From the NCBI GenBank assembly GCA_000995845.1, contig LCEZ01000036.1, forward strand, positions 1 through 7,440: a stretch of DNA of 7,440 bases, read 5' to 3'. Origin of the DNA: Parcubacteria group bacterium GW2011_GWD2_43_10 (GTDB lineage Bacteria > Patescibacteriota > Patescibacteriia > Veblenbacterales > UBA10138). Position 1 is the first letter of the stretch. Every line of letters begins with the position of its first letter. Shown here one piece after another: positions 1 through 5,402 of this stretch. The notes beneath the pieces were generated by a model. It did no database searches. It was not told where the DNA came from and saw only the letters and a list, made by a program, of their open reading frames with translations. The position numbers and the translations under genes were made by a program.

Positions 1-3
1 CTT

Positions 4-42
4 ACCTGGTCAGTCTAAGACTGACGAGGTTTTTTATTTTTT
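4..42 (+). terminator. Rho-independent terminator of an upstream unit
   Basis: A stem pairs ACCTGGTCAGTC (4-15) with GACTGACGAGGT (19-30) across a TAA loop, with one G-G mismatch (8/26). The run TTTTTTATTTTTT follows directly. This is a textbook intrinsic terminator reading rightwards, so a plus-strand gene or leader outside the window ends here and valS probably needs its own promoter downstream. It could instead be the terminator arm of an attenuator in the valS leader, but no T-box consensus is visible in the few bases before it. Confidence 0.85.
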
Positions 43-76
43 ATATACCCGGTATGACAACATCACTCGGGCTCGG

Positions 77-105
77 CTCACTCACTTTTATACGAACAAT
101 ATGAT
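77..105 (+). promoter_or_regulatory. Weak candidate promoter for valS
   Basis: TATGAT at 100-105 matches the -10 consensus at five of six positions. It is preceded at 17 bp by CTCACT (77-82), which matches the -35 consensus at only three positions. Transcription would begin near 112, inside the inverted-repeat element, so only the right arm would be in the mRNA. The case is weak, but no better promoter is visible between the upstream terminator and the valS start. Confidence 0.25.
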
Positions 106-146
106 AAATTTAGTCGTTTTAATTTTTAAACCAACCTCATTAACAC

Positions 147-162
147 TCACCCGTTTGGGTGA
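147..162 (+). promoter_or_regulatory. Leader hairpin just upstream of valS
   Basis: TCACCC (147-152) pairs perfectly with GGGTGA (157-162) around a GTTT loop. No T-run follows, so it is not a terminator. It lies 24 nt before the valS ATG, inside the long inverted repeat, where it could nest within the larger structure or stand alone if transcription starts near 112. A role in valS translation or mRNA stability is inference. Confidence 0.45.
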
Positions 163-186
163 ATAAGTGATGTTGCTCTACCGGGT

Positions 187-2583
187 ATGCCAGAATTACC
201 TAAAGCATATTTACCGCAAAACTACGAAACTCAAATTTACCGTCAATGGGAGCAGTCTGGTTTTTTTAATCCTGACAATTTATTAAAAAAAGGTGAACCC
301 TTTAGTATCAGCTTACCACCGCCGAATGCTACCGGAATTTTACATGCTATCCAAGATTTAATGATACGTTATTGGCGTTTGCGCGGGCGTGCGGCCTTAT
401 GGTTGCCGGGCGAAGATCATGCGGCTATTGCCACCCAAAATGTAGTGGAGAAAAAATTACACAAAAAAGATGGTAAAAACAGATACGATTATGGACGTGA
501 TGAATTTATTAAACGTGTAAATGAATTTATTGCCTCATCACGTTCTACTATTCGTGATCAAATTAAAGCCATGGGTGCTTCTTGCGATTGGTCACGCGAG
601 CGCTATACCCTAGACGAGGGCTTATCGCGTGCTGTTCGCGAAGTTTTTGTGCGCATGTACCACGATGGCCTGATTTATCGGGGTAAGCGTATTGTTAATT
701 GGTGTTATCGCTGCGGCACAACTTTAGCCGATGATGAGGTGGAATATAAGGAACAAAAAACCCCATTTTATTATCTTAAATACGGCCCGATTACTATTAG
801 TACTGCCCGCCCGGAAACCAAGGTTTTGGATAAAGTTATAATTGTGCATCCTGATGATAAACGCTACCAAGGGTATATTGGTAAGAGTTTTGATGTTCCT
901 TGGATAGATGGCATGGTTAAAGCTACGGTCGTGGCTGATAAAGTCGCGGAAATGGAAACTGGCACTGGTGCCATGACCATCACCCCAGCCCACAGTTTTG
1001 TTGATTTTGAGCTAGCTCAGAAATACGGTTTTGAAATAGTGGATATAATTGGTCCTGATGGAAAATTAACAGCCAATGCTGGCAAATTTGCCGGATTAAA
1101 TGTTAAAGAAGCGCGGATAGCAATTTTGGATGAATTGAAGAAAAAAGACTTGGTGGAAAAAATTGACGAAGAATACATTCACAATTTATCTATTTGCTAT
1201 CGCTGTGGTACGCCTGTTGAGCCATTGCCTTCTGAGCAGTGGTTTGTGGCGGTAGATAAGCCGTTTAAGCGCGGGCTGTTCCACCGTACCACGTTAAAAA
1301 AGTTAGCTATAGCTGCAGTTAGCACTGGTAAAATTAAAATTGTACCCGAGAGGTTTGCTAAGATTTATGATCATTGGATGAAAAATTTACATGATTGGTG
1401 TATCAGCCGGCAGATTTGGTTCGGCCATCGCGTTCCGGCTTGGAAATGTATTAGCTGTGGTGAATGGTTTGTTGGGCAAGCTAAGCCAAGCACCTGTCTT
1501 AAGTGTAAGGCAAGTAATTTGGAGCAGGATCCGGATACTTTGGACACTTGGTTTTCTTCATCTCTTTGGACGTTTTCAACTCTTGGCTGGCCAGACAAAA
1601 CTAAGGATTTAGCTACCTATCACCCGACTTCAGTAATGGAAACAGGTTACGATATTCTTTTCTTTTGGATTGCTCGGATGGTTTTGATGACTCAGTATTC
1701 ACTTGGTGATATTCCTTTCCGGACCGTTTACCTGCACGGCCTAGTGCGTGATAAACAGGGTAGGAAAATGAGTAAGTCACTAGGTAATGGCATTGATCCA
1801 ATAGCCATGATTGATAAATACGGTGCTGACGCCTTACGGCTTTCTATGATAATTGGCACCACCCCCGGCAACGATTTTAGATTATATGATGAAAAAATTG
1901 CTGGTTACCGTAATTTTGTAAATAAGCTATGGAATATAGTACGTTTTGCCAATTTAACTGCTGAATTAAAAATAGTGGAAATACCACCTGAAGCAAAAAC
2001 CTTGGCGGACAAATGGATTTTATCCCGTTTTGCCAGAGTGGCTGATTTGGTTACAAAAAAAATAGAATCCTATTCTTTTTCCGAAGCGGGCGAAGCTTTA
2101 TACGATTTTACTTGGCACGAGCTGGCTGATTGGTATTTGGAAGTGGCTAAGATAGAAGGTAATAAGCAGAAGATTTTATCTTACCTTATAACTCAACTAC
2201 TTAAACTATGGCATCCATTTACGCCATATGTTACCGAAACTTTATGGCGCGAGACTTTTGGTGAAGCGGCTGGGTTATTAATGGTTCAATCCTGGCCGGA
2301 GAAATTACCGGCACCAGCTGATGATCCTGGATTTGAAATTATACGTGATGTCGTAACAGCACTTCGCGGTTTCAGAGTTGAACATAAACTTGGGCCAGAT
2401 AAGGTTATAAATTTTGCTGTTACCAAGGATAAATACCGGATTATAGAGTCATATACCCATCTTGTGCAGGGGTTGCGTACTACAACGATTGCGAAGCCGA
2501 TCAATCAATTATCCAATGGTGAGAGGTTAGTTGTTAGAGAGGGTGTTGAGTTAATTGTAAGTTTTGACAAGTTGGACAAATAG
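187..2583 (+). CDS. valS: Valyl-tRNA synthetase with HIGH motif region deleted
   Basis: Class I aminoacyl-tRNA synthetase, which charges tRNA-Val with valine in the cytoplasm and edits mischarged threonine. The family is clear from PPPNATG (44-50), GEDHAAIATQ (75-84), the editing domain at about 200-330 with ARPET (207-211) and TPAHSFVDFE (266-275), zinc cysteines C173/C176/C337/C340 and C421/C424/C437/C440, WCISRQIWFGHR (404-415), ETGYDILFFWIARM (485-498), KMSKS (527-531) and the anticodon-binding domain (about 605-735). Two oddities stand out. The normal 13-residue LHxGHAxxxxxQD stretch is only LHAIQD (52-57), an in-frame loss of about seven residues that removes the HIGH signature. The protein also stops at 798 aa, about where the C-terminal coiled-coil tRNA arm normally begins; related enzymes are often about 860-950 aa. 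ATG 187 is the only reasonable start, because an in-frame TGA lies at 160-162. No Shine-Dalgarno site is visible and the start lies in an inverted repeat. Identity is secure; catalytic competence is doubtful. Confidence 0.96.
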   Translation: MPELPKAYLPQNYETQIYRQWEQSGFFNPDNLLKKGEPFSISLPPPNATGILHAIQDLMIRYWRLRGRAALWLPGEDHAAIATQNVVEKKLHKKDGKNRYDYGRDEFIKRVNEFIASSRSTIRDQIKAMGASCDWSRERYTLDEGLSRAVREVFVRMYHDGLIYRGKRIVNWCYRCGTTLADDEVEYKEQKTPFYYLKYGPITISTARPETKVLDKVIIVHPDDKRYQGYIGKSFDVPWIDGMVKATVVADKVAEMETGTGAMTITPAHSFVDFELAQKYGFEIVDIIGPDGKLTANAGKFAGLNVKEARIAILDELKKKDLVEKIDEEYIHNLSICYRCGTPVEPLPSEQWFVAVDKPFKRGLFHRTTLKKLAIAAVSTGKIKIVPERFAKIYDHWMKNLHDWCISRQIWFGHRVPAWKCISCGEWFVGQAKPSTCLKCKASNLEQDPDTLDTWFSSSLWTFSTLGWPDKTKDLATYHPTSVMETGYDILFFWIARMVLMTQYSLGDIPFRTVYLHGLVRDKQGRKMSKSLGNGIDPIAMIDKYGADALRLSMIIGTTPGNDFRLYDEKIAGYRNFVNKLWNIVRFANLTAELKIVEIPPEAKTLADKWILSRFARVADLVTKKIESYSFSEAGEALYDFTWHELADWYLEVAKIEGNKQKILSYLITQLLKLWHPFTPYVTETLWRETFGEAAGLLMVQSWPEKLPAPADDPGFEIIRDVVTALRGFRVEHKLGPDKVINFAVTKDKYRIIESYTHLVQGLRTTTIAKPINQLSNGERLVVREGVELIVSFDKLDK

Positions 2584-2592
2584 AATTAAGCT
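2564..2592 (+). promoter_or_regulatory. Possible internal promoter before the 282-aa gene
   Basis: A perfect TTGACA (2564-2569) in the last codons of valS is followed after 17 bp by TAAGCT (2587-2592), which matches only three of six -10 positions. A start near 2599 would give an almost leaderless mRNA for the gene at 2604. The hexamer may be chance, as it encodes part of the ValRS tail, and co-transcription with valS explains the gene equally well. Confidence 0.25.
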
Positions 2593-2603
2593 TATTTATT
2601 CTT

Positions 2604-3452
2604 ATGCCGAGATCACCTGAAGATTTTTATCTAAATAATATTGACCGACAAGGCAACCCGTTTGAGGGAGTGCATTATGTGGCTAATGAAAAGTTCAATA
2701 AAAAGGTGGCGGCTTCTTGGAACAGAATTCGCCCTAAACCCACCCAGTTTCCTTATCACGATAAATCAGATGATGAAATAGTTAAGCGTATTGAACATGG
2801 CAAGTATTTCAATCAGGAACGTTCTGACTCTTCCGTTGGTTTAGAGTACGCTGTGATGGAGGGTATACATAATCATGGCTGGTTTGGTAGCGGGGCTTCA
2901 GTGACGCCGACGGCTAAGTATGATGATATGGTTAATCATGTTGATGCTGTGGTGACCTTTCAGTCCGCTGATCAGCCGATGCACTTAGCTTTAGATGTAA
3001 CAACCGGTGGTGATTATCGTACAATTGAAAGTAAAATTAATGAAAATGTGGATAATTTGACGCAAGGGAAATTAACTGAGGTTAAGTATTTTATTGATGA
3101 CGAAAACGGATCTAAGAAACCGGTGCAGGCGCCCCGAGTTATTATTGCTCTAACTCCTCAGGCTACCTCGGAATTAGTTGAAAAAATGGCTGAGAAGCCC
3201 GAGAGTGTTTCCAAAGATTCCATTCAGTTATTAATTTTAGATGAAGCCTTAGAACAGCTTTCTTTTGGTTTAGAAACTCTAAAAAATAGCCAGGCTTCAC
3301 AGGAGACACGAGAAAAATATCAGGAATTAATCAACTATTTATCTGCAATTAAGCAAGAAAAAAGCCCGTCAGTTGTGCCCGGCACAACTGAACAGGCTAT
3401 AAGGGAAACTATTTCTCAGATTTTGAATCAGCATCGCCAGTTTTTGGCTTAG
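2604..3452 (+). CDS. Unrecognised 282-aa protein, possible nuclease-like fold
   Basis: I do not recognise a named family. The protein is soluble, with no signal peptide or membrane segment. The middle (about 75-165) looks like a compact alpha/beta domain. It holds an acidic helix around E81/E86 (VGLEYAVMEGI), a YDDMVNHVDAVVTF segment with D107, D108 and D114, then a strand LALDVTT with D131, a helix with K144 (SKINENV), and LTEVKYF. The order E, D, strand-D, K loosely resembles PD-(D/E)XK nucleases, but the classic ExK motif is absent, so this is only a hypothesis. A second strand-rich part (PRVIIALTP, 177-185) follows, then helices to the end. Residues 251-263 look like a linker, and their codons contain the terminator of the opposing small gene. 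The gene starts 20 bp after valS with no visible ribosome-binding site, and its last 44 bases overlap the antisense small gene. The proline-rich region 43-50 and the hydrophilic N-terminus give no further clue. Confidence 0.85.
   Translation: MPRSPEDFYLNNIDRQGNPFEGVHYVANEKFNKKVAASWNRIRPKPTQFPYHDKSDDEIVKRIEHGKYFNQERSDSSVGLEYAVMEGIHNHGWFGSGASVTPTAKYDDMVNHVDAVVTFQSADQPMHLALDVTTGGDYRTIESKINENVDNLTQGKLTEVKYFIDDENGSKKPVQAPRVIIALTPQATSELVEKMAEKPESVSKDSIQLLILDEALEQLSFGLETLKNSQASQETREKYQELINYLSAIKQEKSPSVVPGTTEQAIRETISQILNQHRQFLA
3357..3397 (-). terminator. Strong intrinsic terminator of the 51-aa gene, inside opposing CDS
   Basis: Read on the minus strand, bases 3391-3369 form a near-perfect palindrome: TCAGTTGTGCC, one base, GGCACAACTGA. 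The stem extends outward by GCCTG (3397-3393) pairing with CGGGC (3368-3364) past a single bulged T. Six Ts follow at 3363-3358. It begins 11 nt after the stop of the 51-aa gene at 3409. On the plus strand the hairpin is preceded by A's and has no T-run, so its direction is clear. It sits in codons 256-263 of the 282-aa gene. Confidence 0.85.
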
Positions 3453-3564
3453 CTTCATTTTTCTTTATTTTTTTCTTCATTTCCGGTGTTAACCGAAGTA
3501 CTTTCCCGTTTCTGGTTGGATATTTTTTTATGTTAACTTCGTGAGAAGTATTTTTTTGTTTCAC
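3409..3564 (-). CDS. Small basic protein, 51 aa, antisense to neighbour's 3' end
   Basis: An open frame starts at GTG 3564-3562 and ends at TAG 3411-3409. The start is set by a strong Shine-Dalgarno sequence AAAGGAGT five bases upstream of GTG when counted from GGAG. The product begins with KQKNTSHEVNIKKYPTR, contains NGKVLRLTPEMKKKIKK and ends in a mixed-charge tail, GDADSKSEK. It is very rich in lysine, with no membrane segment, cysteines or signal peptide; nucleic-acid or ribosome association is a guess from charge alone. I recognise no family. Support for a real gene comes from an ordered unit: TTGACA promoter element, ribosome-binding site, start, stop and a strong terminator just after the stop. 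It overlaps the last 44 bases of the 282-aa gene on the other strand and follows pilB by 70 bp on the same strand, so it might also be read from pilB. Confidence 0.72.
   Translation of the reverse strand: MKQKNTSHEVNIKKYPTRNGKVLRLTPEMKKKIKKNEAKPKTGDADSKSEK
3536..3557 (+). terminator. Likely terminator of the valS/282-aa unit
   Basis: ACTTC (3536-3540) pairs with GAAGT (3545-3549) around a GTGA loop of GNRA type. After A3550 come seven Ts (3551-3557). The stem is short but stable-looped and the T-run is good. It lies 83 nt after the stop of the 282-aa gene and is the best plus-strand terminator candidate before the opposing genes. It falls within codons 3-10 of the antisense 51-aa gene, where the T-run supplies lysine and asparagine codons. 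Confidence 0.6.
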
Positions 3565-3568
3565 TTTT

Positions 3569-3576
3569 ACTCCTTT
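3569..3576 (-). promoter_or_regulatory. Ribosome-binding site of the 51-aa gene
   Basis: AAAGGAGT on the minus strand, with five bases between GGAG and the GTG start. It fixes the start of the small gene. It is the only clear Shine-Dalgarno sequence among the five gene starts visible in the window. Confidence 0.75.
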
Positions 3577-3587
3577 TGGTGATTAGC

Positions 3588-3614
3588 AAAAACTAGCACA
3601 GCTGGCGTGCTGTG
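3588..3614 (-). terminator. Weak hairpin with T-run downstream of pilB
   Basis: On the minus strand CACAGC (3614-3609) pairs with GCTGTG (3602-3597) around ACGCCA. The sequence CTAG then five Ts (3592-3588) follows, 20 bp after the pilB stop. The four-base gap before the T-run weakens it. The same bases overlap a promoter-like sequence for the 51-aa gene, so the dyad could be a terminator, an operator over that promoter, or both. Confidence 0.35.
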
Positions 3615-3618
3615 TCAA
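3590..3618 (-). promoter_or_regulatory. Candidate promoter of the 51-aa gene
   Basis: On the minus strand a perfect -35 hexamer TTGACA (3618-3613) is followed, at the ideal 17 bp, by TAGTTT (3595-3590), preceded by TGC as in extended -10 promoters. The -10 matches only three of six positions. The start would fall near 3583, giving a leader of about 19 nt that just includes the ribosome-binding site. The spacing and fit to the small gene are good; the weak -10 leaves doubt. Confidence 0.45.
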
Positions 3619-3634
3619 GGGTAGCCAGATCTTA

Positions 3635-5314
3635 TTATTCAGCCACGCGGAAGACTTCTTCTACTGTAGTGATACCTTGTAACGCTTTTAATAAACCATC
3701 CTGCACCATTGTGACCATGCCGTTAGCCACAGCAATTTCCTGTAATTCAACCTCGGAAGCTTTATTGGCAAAAATTATTTTCTCAATTTTCGGACTCATG
3801 GTCATAATTTCATAAATACCAATGCGCCCCCGGTAGCCAAGTTGGCTACACTTAGCGCAACCCTTACCGTGGAAAAATTTTAATTTACCCAAGTCAACTT
3901 TTACTTCGCTTTTTGGAGAAATGCTTGAGAGCGTTTTTTTAGCCCGCTCCAACACATCAGACTCAAGCTTATGTTCTTCTTTGCAATTTTCACAAATTCG
4001 CCGGACTAAGCGTTGGCCAATAATAGAATTAACAGCCGGTGCGAGCAAAAATGGTTTGGCACCCATAGATAGAAAGCGAGGGATAGCGCCAGCGGCTGAA
4101 TTAGTGTGAATAGTGGATAAAACCAAGTGTCCGGTTAAGGCCGCGTTAATAGCAATATCAGCTGTTTCAAAGTCGCGGATTTCTCCCACCATTACTACAT
4201 CTGGGTCTTGTCGCAAAATTGCTTTTAAGCCTTTGGCAAAATCATAGCCGCGGGCATGTTCCACCTGGCTTTGATTTACGCCTTTTAATTTATATTCAAT
4301 CGGGTCTTCCAGGGTTATTATTTTTGATTCCGGCTGATTTAGTTTGTTCAAAATGGCATAAAGTGTGGTAGTTTTTCCTGAACCAGTCGGGCCGGTGGCC
4401 ATGATCATACCATTAGGCCTTTCTACTTCTCGTTTTAAGTCATCATAGGCTTTGCCAGTTAACCCCAGATCATCAAAATCAAGGCCAGTGGAGGAAGATC
4501 GCAAGAGACGCATGACAACAGATTCGCCATAAGCCGTTGGGATAGTAGAAACGCGGACATCTACAGTATCGTTTTCGAGGTGTATGGTAAAGCGACCATC
4601 TTGTGGCTGGTCAGTAATATTTAATTTTAATTTGGCTAAAAGTTTAAGGCGAGAAATTATCTGCGGCCATAGTTGTTGCCGAATTTGGGCAGTGACATAA
4701 AGAGTGCCATCAACACGATAGCGCACTGTAATACTAGCTTCTTCCGCTTCAACGTGAATATCAGAGGCCCTTAACTCCAGAGCCCCAGCAATTAATATGG
4801 TAACCAATTCTGTTAAGGTGGCTTTTTGTAACATCTCATTAACACGAGCAAAATCCTTGATTGTCCCACTGTACTTTTTAATATCTTTTTCAGTAATGGT
4901 TACGCCAGTGACAATAGTGCGGGTTTTGGCTAAACCAGCATAGGCTTTGAATACCAGACCCAAGCCGTAGTCTGATATTAAATAGACCAGATAATGGCCC
5001 TGGCGATGCTGTTTAAGTTCATTAATATAGTGGTTAACTTCAGGATTATTAAAATCAGTTGTACCTAGTCGTACCTCCTGTTCGCTTACCAACAACGGCA
5101 CTAATTTTAAGCGACGAGCATCAGTTTCTGGGATAATATGAAGAGATTCCTGGTTTAGGGGGAAGTGTTGAACATTTAAATAAGGCAAACCGCTAGCTGT
5201 CGCCACTTGTTCAACTTCACGTTCTCGTTCCTTAATGGCGATATCATGCATTTTTTCCTGAAATTTTTCACTAACTTCTTCAGTCGCAAGTTTAATTTTT
5301 GACTTTATTGTCAT
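3635..5314 (-). CDS. pilB: PilB/GspE-type secretion and pilus assembly ATPase
   Basis: A cytoplasmic hexameric ATPase that powers pilin polymerisation or type II-like secretion at the inner membrane. A charged helix (about 1-37) precedes an N-terminal GspE/MshE-like domain (about 38-125, SGLPYLNV, IPETDARRLKLVPLL). The linker leads to the second N-terminal domain with RASDIHVE (182-189) and VRYRVDG (197-203). The motor core has Walker A GPTGSGKTT (308-316), Asp box LEDPIEY (335-341), Walker B with GEIRD (377-381) and His box TGHLVLSTIHT (394-404). A tetracysteine zinc site, C441/C444 and C486/C489, is typical of PilB/GspE and absent from the retraction ATPase PilT. At 559 aa it is full length. 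No pilC, pilT or pilin gene is next to it, so its partners must lie elsewhere. The ATG has no ribosome-binding site. A TATTAT lies only four bases upstream (5324-5319), which could mean a leaderless mRNA, but no convincing -35 is present. Confidence 0.95.
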   Translation of the reverse strand: MTIKSKIKLATEEVSEKFQEKMHDIAIKEREREVEQVATASGLPYLNVQHFPLNQESLHIIPETDARRLKLVPLLVSEQEVRLGTTDFNNPEVNHYINELKQHRQGHYLVYLISDYGLGLVFKAYAGLAKTRTIVTGVTITEKDIKKYSGTIKDFARVNEMLQKATLTELVTILIAGALELRASDIHVEAEEASITVRYRVDGTLYVTAQIRQQLWPQIISRLKLLAKLKLNITDQPQDGRFTIHLENDTVDVRVSTIPTAYGESVVMRLLRSSSTGLDFDDLGLTGKAYDDLKREVERPNGMIMATGPTGSGKTTTLYAILNKLNQPESKIITLEDPIEYKLKGVNQSQVEHARGYDFAKGLKAILRQDPDVVMVGEIRDFETADIAINAALTGHLVLSTIHTNSAAGAIPRFLSMGAKPFLLAPAVNSIIGQRLVRRICENCKEEHKLESDVLERAKKTLSSISPKSEVKVDLGKLKFFHGKGCAKCSQLGYRGRIGIYEIMTMSPKIEKIIFANKASEVELQEIAVANGMVTMVQDGLLKALQGITTVEEVFRVAE

Positions 5315-5346
5315 AGCTATAATAAACAGTAGCAGTTTAATAAAGT

Positions 5347-5377
5347 AAAAACAAGAAACCCAACTCGGTCAGTTGAG
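5347..5377 (-). terminator. Terminator after the membrane protein gene
   Basis: On the minus strand CTCAACT (5377-5371) pairs with AGTTGGG (5365-5359), one pair being T-G, around GACCG. TTTCTTGTTTT follows (5358-5348). The T-run is interrupted, so termination may be partial and pilB could receive some read-through from upstream. It starts 25 bp after the stop of the membrane protein gene. Confidence 0.55.
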
Positions 5378-5402
5378 GCAAAAAGATTAATCAGTGGCAA
5401 GT

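Larger units (their letters stand above)
45..188. repeat. 144-bp element bounded by 22-bp imperfect inverted repeat, overlapping the valS start
   Basis: Bases 45-66 (ATACCCGGTA, TGA, CAACATCAC) are complementary to 167-188 except at the three central positions, one of which could form a G-U pair in RNA. This gives 10 bp plus 9 bp of perfect pairing, and T67-A166 extends it. The right arm ends with the AT of the valS ATG, so pairing of the arms in an mRNA would mask the start codon. The repeat may act as an RNA structure controlling valS translation, as a DNA operator, or be the ends of a small MITE-like element (each arm contains a TA dinucleotide next to CCCGG/CCGGG). The sequence alone does not decide. 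Confidence 0.7.

Noticed and set aside
1..186. T-box riboswitch in front of valS
   Set aside because: No T-box consensus, specifier loop or antiterminator is visible. The terminator at 4-42 is about 145 nt from the start and most of any leader would lie outside the window.
724..993. Minus-strand open frame inside valS
   Set aside because: It is a shadow of the conserved ValRS editing domain, with no ribosome-binding site or recognisable protein features.
3369..3391. Terminator for the plus-strand gene
   Set aside because: On the plus strand the palindrome is preceded by A's and followed by no T-run, and it lies about 60 nt before the stop codon. Only the minus-strand reading makes a terminator.
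3409..3564. Small gene as a type I toxin with an antisense RNA
   Set aside because: The product is highly charged with no membrane helix, unlike known type I toxins. The antisense partner is the end of a normal protein gene.
3635..5314. PilT retraction ATPase
   Set aside because: The N-terminal GspE/MshE-like domain, the 559-aa length and the tetracysteine zinc site fit PilB/GspE, not PilT.
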